Below, one piece after another: positions 1-5,188 of a stretch of DNA of 5,318 bases (positions are counted from its first letter, which is position 1; each line of letters begins with the position of its first letter). The position numbers and the translations under genes are program-made. The notes below the pieces were generated by a model that was not told the origin of the DNA, did not search any database, and saw only the letters and a program-made list of their open reading frames with translations. The DNA is from Anaerolineales bacterium (GTDB lineage Bacteria > Chloroflexota > Anaerolineae > Anaerolineales > DRMV01). The stretch covers positions 1 through 5,318 of the forward strand of contig WFUL01000184.1 of assembly GCA_015484985.1 (NCBI GenBank). Reading direction: 5' to 3'.

Positions 1-8
1 CCCCCGTA

Positions 9-37
9 GAGGCCGCCCTCCCGGTGAGGGCGGCCTC
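9..37 (+). terminator. GC-rich perfect hairpin, probable terminator of an upstream gene
   Basis: Positions 9-20 and 26-37 are exact reverse complements (12-bp stem GAGGCCGCCCTC) around a 5-nt loop CCGGT. The 3' flank on the + strand is GTTCATT, only moderately T-rich, so this is not a textbook intrinsic terminator. The other flank (TACGGGGG when read on the - strand) has no T tract at all, so if it terminates, it does so for a gene entering from the left. That gene lies outside the window and cannot be identified. Confidence 0.55.
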
Positions 38-53
38 GTTCATTACCCATCTT

Positions 54-193
54 TGCAAATCTCGCATGGTCCTAACCGGGCATGGGGCCGCAGGTGGAAA
101 GATAAAGTGATGCAGCGGCGGCGAAGCCGCCGCTGCATCACTTATTCCTCCCTTCCGGTCCTGAATCCGGTCAGGGCTACGCGAGATTTGCAG
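54..193. repeat. Palindromic intergenic repeat, copy 1 (imperfect long inverted repeat, ~140 bp)
   Basis: The whole segment folds on itself. Outer arms TGCAAATCTCGC (54-65) and GCGAGATTTGCA (181-192) are perfect 12-bp inverted repeats. Middle arms around 69-100 and 147-175 pair with mostly transition-type mismatches. The centre is a perfect 18-bp stem (105-122 with 126-143). A second, diverged copy lies near 5050-5188 in the same orientation, sharing the left motif TCTCGC, the core GATGCAGCGGC...GAAGCCGCCGCTGCATCA and the right motif TTGCAG. No coding frame explains the symmetry. It resembles MITE- or REP-type dispersed elements, but no target-site duplication is evident and no family is recognised. 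Confidence 0.85.
105..143. terminator. Core 18-bp hairpin of repeat copy 1, possible bidirectional terminator
   Basis: Positions 105-122 pair perfectly with 126-143 around a 3-nt loop GAA. The upper stem is GC-rich and the base is A/T. Downstream on the + strand comes ATTCCTCCC. On the - strand the exit reads TATCTTTCC, so both sides are somewhat pyrimidine-rich, as in bidirectional terminators. The stem is longer than most intrinsic terminators and neither T tract is strong. Termination is therefore inference; the hairpin itself is directly visible. Confidence 0.45.
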
Positions 194-345
194 GAAATAA
201 CTTCGACTTGGGCCTTGCAAGATATGGATCTGCGACAGTACGGAGATGGGCTTGGCGAACCCAACCGATAAGCCCTTCACTTTAGGTGCGATACGAGGTA
301 GCGCCTGAAATTGGATATGCCATAGGCGACAGCGTGCCTGTCCTG
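194..345. other. Intergenic stretch without a supported gene
   Basis: This lies between repeat copy 1 and the operon promoter. Open frames here are short, cross the repeat or run through the promoter, and have no recognisable protein features. Two minor symmetries are visible: the 8-bp palindrome CTTGCAAG (214-221), and GGGCTT (248-253) pairing with AAGCCC (270-275). Neither is strong enough to assign a role. Base composition is less GC-rich than the genes, as expected for non-coding sequence. Confidence 0.5.
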
Positions 346-374
346 TTGGTCTCTCCTCCATCCCCGCGTATAAT
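346..374 (+). promoter_or_regulatory. Sigma70/sigmaA-type promoter of the four-gene operon
   Basis: A perfect -10 hexamer TATAAT lies at 369-374. Exactly 17 bp upstream is TTGGTC (346-351), which keeps the TTG of the TTGACA consensus but is otherwise weak. The expected transcription start is about 380-382, giving a leader of roughly 50 nt before the ATG at 431. There is no extended TGn motif before the -10 box. No other credible promoter is visible within the operon, so all four genes probably depend on this one. Confidence 0.72.
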
Positions 375-386
375 GGGGGCATGGAG

Positions 387-403
387 CCCCGACGCAGTTG
401 GGG
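387..403 (+). promoter_or_regulatory. Small hairpin in the operon leader
   Basis: CCCCGAC (387-393) pairs with GTTGGGG (397-403), with one G-T wobble and a GCA loop. It sits just after the predicted transcription start and 18 nt before the Shine-Dalgarno sequence. It could stabilise the 5' end of the mRNA. There is no T tract after it and no alternative pairing was noticed, so attenuation is not supported. Confidence 0.35.
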
Positions 404-420
404 TATCTCACCAAGACCAC

Positions 421-430
421 GGGAGGAAGG
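421..430 (+). promoter_or_regulatory. Shine-Dalgarno site deciding the start at 431
   Basis: GGGAGGAAGG lies directly before ATG 431. Its GGAGG core (422-426) is 4 nt from the start codon. It favours 431 over the in-frame TTG at 398, which lies inside the leader hairpin and has no upstream ribosome-binding sequence. Confidence 0.75.
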
Positions 431-931
431 ATGCATACGTACATCGCCACCATCAATGGCCAGGAATATCGGGTGGAAATCCTCGGCGAAGGCAAGGTGG
501 CCGTCAATGGGAAGGTCTACGACGTAGACTTTCGCCCTATCGGCGAGCAATCCCTGTATTCCCTCCTGGCCTCCGGACGTTCTTATGAGGCGAACATCGT
601 GTTCATGGACGGTGCCTGGGAAGTCCTGTTAGAAGGCGTGCTGTACGTGGTCCAGGTGGAGGACGAACGGGAACGGCGTCTGCGCGTCCAGGCCGGCCGG
701 GAGCTGGCCTCTCAGGTGTTGATTCGGATCAAGTCGCCCATGCCGGGCTTGGTGGTCGACGTTTTGGTTCGGCCGGGCGACGAGGTGGACAAGGGTCAGG
801 TGCTGTTGTTGCTGGAATCCATGAAGATGCAGAATGAAATCCGGGCGCCGCGCAAAGGCACGGTGTTAGAGGTGCATGTGGAACCCGGCCAATCCGTCAA
901 TCAGAACCAGGTTTTGGTGGAACTGCAATGA
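431..931 (+). CDS. Biotin carboxyl carrier protein (biotin/lipoyl attachment domain, PccA C-terminal type)
   Basis: This 166-residue protein should carry a carboxyl group on covalently bound biotin between a biotin carboxylase and a carboxyltransferase, in the cytoplasm. Residues 1 to about 80 form a beta-rich region (VNGKVYDV, DGAWEVLLEGV) resembling the BT domain before the carrier in propionyl-CoA-carboxylase-type alpha subunits and stand-alone homologues. A charged linker (about 77-95) follows. Residues 98-166 are the biotinyl domain, with SPMPG at 102-106 and the biotinylation motif ESMKM at 129-133; Lys132 is the expected biotin site. The length fits free-standing BCCP subunits. ATG 431 is chosen because of its Shine-Dalgarno site; a TTG start at 398 would add 11 poorly supported residues. 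It is the first gene of the operon and its stop overlaps the next start (ATGA). No carboxylase or carboxyltransferase gene is in the window, so the actual substrate (acetyl-, propionyl-CoA or pyruvate) is unknown. Confidence 0.93.
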   Translation: MHTYIATINGQEYRVEILGEGKVAVNGKVYDVDFRPIGEQSLYSLLASGRSYEANIVFMDGAWEVLLEGVLYVVQVEDERERRLRVQAGRELASQVLIRIKSPMPGLVVDVLVRPGDEVDKGQVLLLLESMKMQNEIRAPRKGTVLEVHVEPGQSVNQNQVLVELQ

Positions 932-1569
932 AGCACGCTTCCCTTTTGGAACAGGAGGCGAAATTTTGGGTTCCCGACCTGGAGGCCTTCCGGGCCCATT
1001 TGGAAGCCCAGGGCGCCCAACCGTTGGCTCCTCGCGCGCACGAGTACAATTTGCGGTTTGATACTCTGGACGAGGACCTGACTCGGGAAGGGCGCGTGTT
1101 GCGCTTGCGACGGGATCGGCGGGCCACTCTGACCTACAAGGGGCCGGGTCACGCACAAGAAGGTCTGCTCATTCGCCAGGAACTCGAAATGGAAGTGCCG
1201 GATTTCGACCTGGCAAGGCGCTTTTTGGAGGCGCTGGGTTACCGGGTGGTGTTCGTTTACGAGAAGTTCCGTACGCTTTACCGCTTTGACGACGTGCTCA
1301 TCGCTCTGGACGAAACCCCCATGGGCACGTTTGTGGAAATCGAGGGGCCCTCTCCTGAAGCGGTCCGGGAGGCCGCACGAGCGTTAGGCCTGAATCCGAG
1401 CATGGCCATTCCCCACAGTTACGCGTCCTTGTTTCGAGAGGTGCGGGAACGGTTGGGTCTTCCTGTGCGACACCTGACGTTTGAGGAGTGGGCGCATCGG
1501 AGTGTGGATTTGACCCGTCTGGGCTTGCGACCCGGATGGCAACCTGAGGCCCTGCCCTCATCGAAATGA
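928..1569 (+). CDS. CYTH domain protein (class IV adenylate cyclase CyaB / triphosphate tunnel enzyme family)
   Basis: This 213-residue soluble protein belongs to the CYTH (CyaB-thiamine triphosphatase) family, beta-barrel enzymes that bind triphosphates with divalent metal inside a tunnel. The signature ExExK is present as EQEAK at residues 8-12. Further expected charged strands follow: RVLRLRRD (56-63), TYKGP with Lys71, RQELEMEV (84-90), EKFR (112-115), and the acidic strand FVEIEG (135-140) after LDETPMG. The CYTH core ends near residue 175. The remaining ~38 residues (HLTFEEWAH onward) are a C-terminal extension of unknown role. ATG 928 overlaps the previous stop, with a weak GGTGGA six nucleotides upstream, suggesting translational coupling. 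Family members include class IV adenylate cyclases, thiamine triphosphatases and inorganic triphosphatases. Sequence reading alone cannot tell which, and no cAMP receptor or polyphosphate gene is nearby. Confidence 0.88.
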   Translation: MKHASLLEQEAKFWVPDLEAFRAHLEAQGAQPLAPRAHEYNLRFDTLDEDLTREGRVLRLRRDRRATLTYKGPGHAQEGLLIRQELEMEVPDFDLARRFLEALGYRVVFVYEKFRTLYRFDDVLIALDETPMGTFVEIEGPSPEAVREAARALGLNPSMAIPHSYASLFREVRERLGLPVRHLTFEEWAHRSVDLTRLGLRPGWQPEALPSSK

Positions 1570-1595
1570 ACGCCTGCGCTCCCGGTTCGGAAGAT

Positions 1596-1600
1596 GAGGA
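1596..1600 (+). promoter_or_regulatory. Shine-Dalgarno site deciding the aroC start at 1609
   Basis: GAGGA at 1596-1600 is 8 nt before ATG 1609. The alternative in-frame ATG at 1594 has GGAAG directly against the start codon with no spacing, and would add five residues (MRTSA) not expected in chorismate synthases, which usually begin two to five residues before RFLTAGESHG. Confidence 0.7.
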
Positions 1601-1608
1601 CAAGTGCC

Positions 1609-2787
1609 ATGCCGTTGCGTTTTTTGACCGCAGGGGAATCCCACGGGCCCGCTCTGGTGGCCATTCTGGAAGGGATGCCGGCGGGGTTGCCCCTGGACCC
1701 CAAGCAGCATGTCGATCCCGACCTGGCCCGGCGCCAGCAGGGCTATGGTCGTGGACCTCGGATGCGCATCGAGCAGGACCGGGCGCGCATCCTGAGTGGT
1801 GTGCTGGAGGGGAAGACCACGGGCGCGCCCATTGCCCTTCTCATTGAGAACCGGGACCATGCCCGGTGGAAGGGTCGGGCTGTGGAGCCTTTTACCACTC
1901 CCCGACCGGGCCACGTCGACCTGGCTGCGGCCCTCAAGTACGGTTACACCGACCTGCGGCCCGGACTGGAGCGGGCGTCGGCCCGGGAGACCGCGGCCCG
2001 GGTGGCCGTTGGGGCCATTTGCAAGCACCTGTTGCGTCAGTTTGGGATGCGGGTACAGGGGTACGTCGTGGCCATCGGTCCGGTGCGGGCCCAAGTGGAC
2101 GGTATCCCCCTGGAGGAGCGGGGGACCCAGGCCGAGGCCTCACCGGTGCGCTGTCCGGACCCCAAGGCGTCTTCGGCCATGGAGGCGGCCATCCGGCAGG
2201 CCATGGACGACCGGGACACCCTGGGCGGCGTCATCGAGGTCGTGGCCTGGCCGGTGCCCCCGGGCCTGGGTAGTCACGTGCACTGGGACCGACGTCTGGA
2301 CGCCCGGTTGGCCGCCGCGGTGATGAGCATCCAGGCCATCAAAGGGGTGGAAATCGGCGACGGGTTCCGCCTCGCCTCTTTGCGGGGAACCCAGGCCCAC
2401 GACGCCGTCCGGCGCACAGACCGGGCGGTGACCCGTCCCACCAATCGGGCCGGTGGCATCGAAGGGGGCATCAGCAACGGGATGCCCATTGTGGTGCGCG
2501 CGGCCATGAAGCCCATCGCCACGACGCTGACCCCTCAGGAAACCGTGGACCTGGCGACCAGTGAACCCACCAAGACCCAATACGAGCGCTCGGACTTCTG
2601 TCCGGTGCCACGCGCGGTGCCCGTGGTCGAGGCTATGGTGGCCTTTGTGTTGGCCGATGCCCTTCTGGAAAAACTGGGAGGGGATACCCTGGACGAGCTG
2701 CGGGAACGCTTCGCCCGGCTGCCCCGGGGCCGTCTGGACGATTTCCACCTGGATGGACAGCCCCATACCTTCTGGCCAGGAGAGTGA
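1609..2787 (+). CDS. aroC: Chorismate synthase
   Basis: This catalyses the last shared step of aromatic amino acid and folate/quinone precursor synthesis in the cytoplasm: 5-enolpyruvylshikimate 3-phosphate to chorismate plus phosphate, requiring reduced FMN. The 392 residues carry all family signatures: TAGESHGPAL with His12 near the N-terminus, GRGPRM (48-52), RPGH with His102 (99-102), ERASARETAARVAVGAICK (121-139), GGIEGGISNG (282-291) and RSDFCPVPRAVPVVEA (327-342). The two conserved histidines match the known catalytic pair. The length is typical of bacterial enzymes and the reading frame is intact, so it should be active. The enzyme probably forms the usual homotetramer. It starts 39 nt after the CYTH gene, and its last codons contain the Shine-Dalgarno sequence (AGGAGAG, 2778-2784) of the following gene. 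No other shikimate gene is in the window, so aroC is separated here from its usual pathway neighbours. The slightly longer start at 1594 is less likely. Confidence 0.97.
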   Translation: MPLRFLTAGESHGPALVAILEGMPAGLPLDPKQHVDPDLARRQQGYGRGPRMRIEQDRARILSGVLEGKTTGAPIALLIENRDHARWKGRAVEPFTTPRPGHVDLAAALKYGYTDLRPGLERASARETAARVAVGAICKHLLRQFGMRVQGYVVAIGPVRAQVDGIPLEERGTQAEASPVRCPDPKASSAMEAAIRQAMDDRDTLGGVIEVVAWPVPPGLGSHVHWDRRLDARLAAAVMSIQAIKGVEIGDGFRLASLRGTQAHDAVRRTDRAVTRPTNRAGGIEGGISNGMPIVVRAAMKPIATTLTPQETVDLATSEPTKTQYERSDFCPVPRAVPVVEAMVAFVLADALLEKLGGDTLDELRERFARLPRGRLDDFHLDGQPHTFWPGE

Positions 2788-2793
2788 CGTCCC

Positions 2794-5004
2794 ATGCCCC
2801 ACGACGCGCCCGAACACGTCACCGTTTGGGAGTATCTCAAGGCACGGCTGGCACGCCTCTGGCCGGGCCTGCCCCGGGCGTGGGCCTGGTCGCAAGAGAC
2901 CTGGGACCGCTGGGAGGAGGCCCTGCGTCGAGGGGAATCCGTTCCTCAAGCGGAACCTTCGGCGTCGCCTGCGGAACCCCGGCCAGCCGCCCACCCACCG
3001 AAAAGTGCCGCGCCTTCGCGTCCCCGGCCCGGGGTGCCGTCCCGTCCGGGAAGCGCCTTTCCCTGGCGGGCGGTGCTGGCCCTGGGATTGGCCTTGTGGG
3101 CCCAGGCGTTGCTCCAGCCACCCCGGCGGGCCTGGCTCCCCGGCCTGGTGTTCTACGGGCTGGCTTTGGCCCTGTGGGTATTGCATCTGGTCAGGGAAGG
3201 ACGGACTGGAGCCTCCCAACCGGCCCTGGAGACGCAACCGCCCCCCTTTGTCGTGCGTACGGGGTATTTGCTGGTGGGGATTCCCCTGGCGGTGGCCGCT
3301 TTCTTGCTTTTCGGAGGCAATCGCTATACCGGGTTGAATCTGTTGTTTTGGGCGGGCAGTTTGCTGTGCTTTGGCCTGGCCTTCTGGCCCCGTTCCCTGG
3401 GCGACATCCTCGGAGAGAGCTACCGGGGCCTCCGCCGTCGTTCCTGGCAATTCACCCTTACCCCGACGATCGTCGCCCTTCTCCTGGCCCTGGGTGTGGC
3501 CGTGTTCTTCCGGGGGTATCGGCTGGCCCAGGTGCCTCCCGAGATGTTCAGCGACCACGCGGAAAAGCTGTACGATGTGATGGACGTGCTGGACGGCCAG
3601 TGGCGCATCTTCTTCCCCCGGAACACGGGCCGGGAAGACTTCCAGATGTACCTGCCCGCGCTCATGGCCCGCCTGTTCGGCACGGGCATTTCTTTCATGA
3701 GCCTGAAATTGGGCACCTTCTTCATGGGCCTGTTCATGCTGCCCTACCTTTACCTCCTGGGCAGGGAGCTGGGGCATCCCTGGGGCGGGGTGCTCGCGGT
3801 GCTCCTGGCAGGGATGGCCTACTGGCCCAACGTGCAGGCCCGGGTGGCCCTGCGCTTCATCCTGTACCCGGCCTTTGTGGCCCCAACCCTGTACCATCTG
3901 CTGCGGGCTTTGCGCACCCATCGCCCGCAAGACTACCTCCTTGCCGGGGTTTTTCTGGGGTTGGGACTCCACGGGTACTCCCCCTTCCGGATGGTACCCC
4001 TGACCGTGCTCCTGGCCGTGGGGATGGCCCTGGCTGCGGCGCCTCGGGTGCAGCGGACCCGCATCCTGCAGGGGTTCACCCTCCTGGTGCTGTTCTCGTT
4101 CCTGGTGTTCCTCCCTCTGTTCCGTTACCTGTTGCAGTATCCCCACATCTTCTTCTACCGGGGCATGACCCGTCTCGGCCAGCTGGAGCGCCCCTACCCG
4201 GATCACCCGTTGAAAATCTTTCTCCAGGAGACCTGGCAGGCCTTCATCATGCCCTGGTGGGATAACGGGCAAATCTGGGTCCATTCCGTGCCCGGTCATC
4301 CCGCGCTGGCCGTGGTGAGCGCGTCCTTGCTGGCGTTGGGGTACGTCTGGGCCCTGGTGCGCTTCGGGCGAACCCGGGATTGGCGATGGGTCTTTTTGGT
4401 GCTCAGTGTGCCTTTTTTGATGCTGCCCTCCATCCTTTCCCTAGCCTTCCCGGAGGAAAATCCCTCCCTGAACCGCTCCGCGGGCGCGTTGGTGCCCATC
4501 TTCCTCCTGGCGGGTCTGGCCCTGGAGGTCTGGGCACGGTCCTTGTGGACCTGGGCCGCCTCCCGGACGGGACGTCGGCTGCTCGTGGGAGCCTTTCTGG
4601 CTGCCCTTCTGGTGCTGGAAGCCCAGCACAATTACGACCTGGTCTTCCGCCGTTATGCCTACGAGTTCCGCCTCAGCGCCTGGAACACCTCGGAACTGGG
4701 GGCGGTCATTGGGGGGTTCGCGCGCTCCATCGGCACCCCGGAGCGGGCCTGGGTCGTTCCCTACCCTCACTGGGTGGATACCCGCTTGGTGGGCATCCGG
4801 GCCGGCTTCCCTCGGCGGGATTACGCGTTACCCCGAGACCAGCTGGAGGATACCTTGGCCGTGCCCGGTCCCAAACTCTTCCTGTTCAAGCCCGACGACC
4901 AGGAGACCCAAGCCCGCTTGCAGGCGCTCTATCCCCAGGGGCGCCTCTGGCGCTACCGGTCGCCCACGCCCGGCAAGGACTTCATGATGTTCTTTGTGCC
5001 GTAG
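2794..5004 (+). CDS. Polytopic membrane protein, GT-C / PMT-like (GT39-type) glycosyltransferase family
   Basis: This 736-residue integral membrane protein probably transfers a sugar from a polyprenyl-phosphate donor on the outer face of the cytoplasmic membrane. Residues 1-90 are cytoplasmic, Trp-rich at first and then a Pro/Ala/Ser-rich linker (about 50-88). Hydrophobic segments follow at roughly 91-108, 115-133, 155-173, 183-198, 224-240, 303-322, 330-345, 381-393, 402-416, 427-445, 505-523, 531-549, 566-580 and 594-609. The large loop after segment five (241-300) holds SDHAEK with Asp254, placed like the acidic catalytic motif in the first outer loop of GT-C enzymes. ENPSLNR (555-561) and the short following helix resemble the conserved late region of this family. 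Residues 610-736 form a soluble tail. The four hydrophobic segments before the Asp254 loop make the N-terminus longer than usual. The ATG is 6 nt after the aroC stop with a good Shine-Dalgarno (2778-2784, 9-nt spacing). Family assignment is fairly sure; donor and acceptor are unknown. Confidence 0.8.
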   Translation: MPHDAPEHVTVWEYLKARLARLWPGLPRAWAWSQETWDRWEEALRRGESVPQAEPSASPAEPRPAAHPPKSAAPSRPRPGVPSRPGSAFPWRAVLALGLALWAQALLQPPRRAWLPGLVFYGLALALWVLHLVREGRTGASQPALETQPPPFVVRTGYLLVGIPLAVAAFLLFGGNRYTGLNLLFWAGSLLCFGLAFWPRSLGDILGESYRGLRRRSWQFTLTPTIVALLLALGVAVFFRGYRLAQVPPEMFSDHAEKLYDVMDVLDGQWRIFFPRNTGREDFQMYLPALMARLFGTGISFMSLKLGTFFMGLFMLPYLYLLGRELGHPWGGVLAVLLAGMAYWPNVQARVALRFILYPAFVAPTLYHLLRALRTHRPQDYLLAGVFLGLGLHGYSPFRMVPLTVLLAVGMALAAAPRVQRTRILQGFTLLVLFSFLVFLPLFRYLLQYPHIFFYRGMTRLGQLERPYPDHPLKIFLQETWQAFIMPWWDNGQIWVHSVPGHPALAVVSASLLALGYVWALVRFGRTRDWRWVFLVLSVPFLMLPSILSLAFPEENPSLNRSAGALVPIFLLAGLALEVWARSLWTWAASRTGRRLLVGAFLAALLVLEAQHNYDLVFRRYAYEFRLSAWNTSELGAVIGGFARSIGTPERAWVVPYPHWVDTRLVGIRAGFPRRDYALPRDQLEDTLAVPGPKLFLFKPDDQETQARLQALYPQGRLWRYRSPTPGKDFMMFFVP

Positions 5005-5049
5005 AACCGACAGAGAACCTGTGCGAGACCCAAGATTGAAGTTATTTTC

Positions 5050-5188
5050 AGTATATCTCGCGTAGTCCTATCCGGGCACAGGACCGCAGGAAGAAAAGTA
5101 AATTGATGCAGCGGCGAAGCCGCCGCTGCATCAATTTATTTCCCCTCCTTCGGCCCCATGTCCGGTCAGGACTATCTACAGCTTGCAG
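5050..5188. repeat. Palindromic intergenic repeat, copy 2 (diverged, same orientation as copy 1)
   Basis: This is the counterpart of the element at 54-193, aligned from TCTCGC (5056-5061) to TTGCAG (5183-5188). The left arm TAGTCCT (5063-5069) pairs with AGGACTA (5168-5174), and pairing continues with some mismatches to the central hairpin. The outermost arms, perfect in copy 1, are no longer complementary here. A 3-bp unit (GGC) is missing from the left side of the core compared with copy 1. It begins about 50 bp after the last operon stop codon. No transposase gene, flanking target duplication or coding frame is associated with it. Confidence 0.83.
5099..5138. terminator. Core hairpin of repeat copy 2, likely operon terminator (possibly bidirectional)
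   Basis: Positions 5099-5116 pair perfectly with 5121-5138 (18 bp) around a 4-nt AAGC loop. The stem can be extended by a G-T and A-T pairs to 5096/5141. On the + strand it is followed by TTTCCCCTCC after the A/T base, and on the - strand by CTTTTCTTCC. It is the only strong hairpin after the membrane protein gene, so it is the best candidate for the operon's 3' end. The T tracts are moderate, so termination remains inference. Confidence 0.5.

Noticed and set aside
54..193. CRISPR repeat or tRNA/rRNA fragment as an explanation of the repeat
   Set aside because: There are only two copies 4.9 kb apart with no regular spacers, and no cloverleaf or TPsiC-like motif. The long self-complementarity fits neither class.
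53..271. A 72-codon frame across repeat copy 1
   Set aside because: It is interrupted in meaning by the palindrome, which is read as Arg-rich sequence. The equivalent frame is not preserved in copy 2, and no ribosome-binding site precedes it.
398..430. TTG start extending the biotin carrier by 11 residues
   Set aside because: There is no Shine-Dalgarno sequence before it and it lies within the leader hairpin. ATG 431 has a strong site and gives the N-terminus expected for the family.
1558..2094. A 178-codon - strand frame opposite the start of aroC
   Set aside because: It is antisense to the highly conserved N-terminal region of chorismate synthase and has low-complexity composition.
2784..4265. 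A 493-codon + strand frame overlapping the membrane protein gene
   Set aside because: It is rich in Pro, Gly, Ala and Arg with no hydrophobic segments or motifs. The overlapping frame 2794-5004 has a Shine-Dalgarno site, membrane helices and family motifs, so this one is a frame-shifted shadow.
2140..4299. A 719-codon open frame on the - strand opposite aroC and the membrane protein gene
   Set aside because: Its translation is dominated by Gly, Gln, Pro, His and Arg with no domain features, and it lies exactly antisense to two well-supported genes. It is open because of the strong GC bias at third codon positions on the + strand.
54..5188. The whole segment as a composite transposon moved by its flanking repeats
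   Set aside because: The cargo includes housekeeping aroC, there is no transposase or integrase, and no flanking duplication is visible. A dispersed intergenic element explains the pair more simply.
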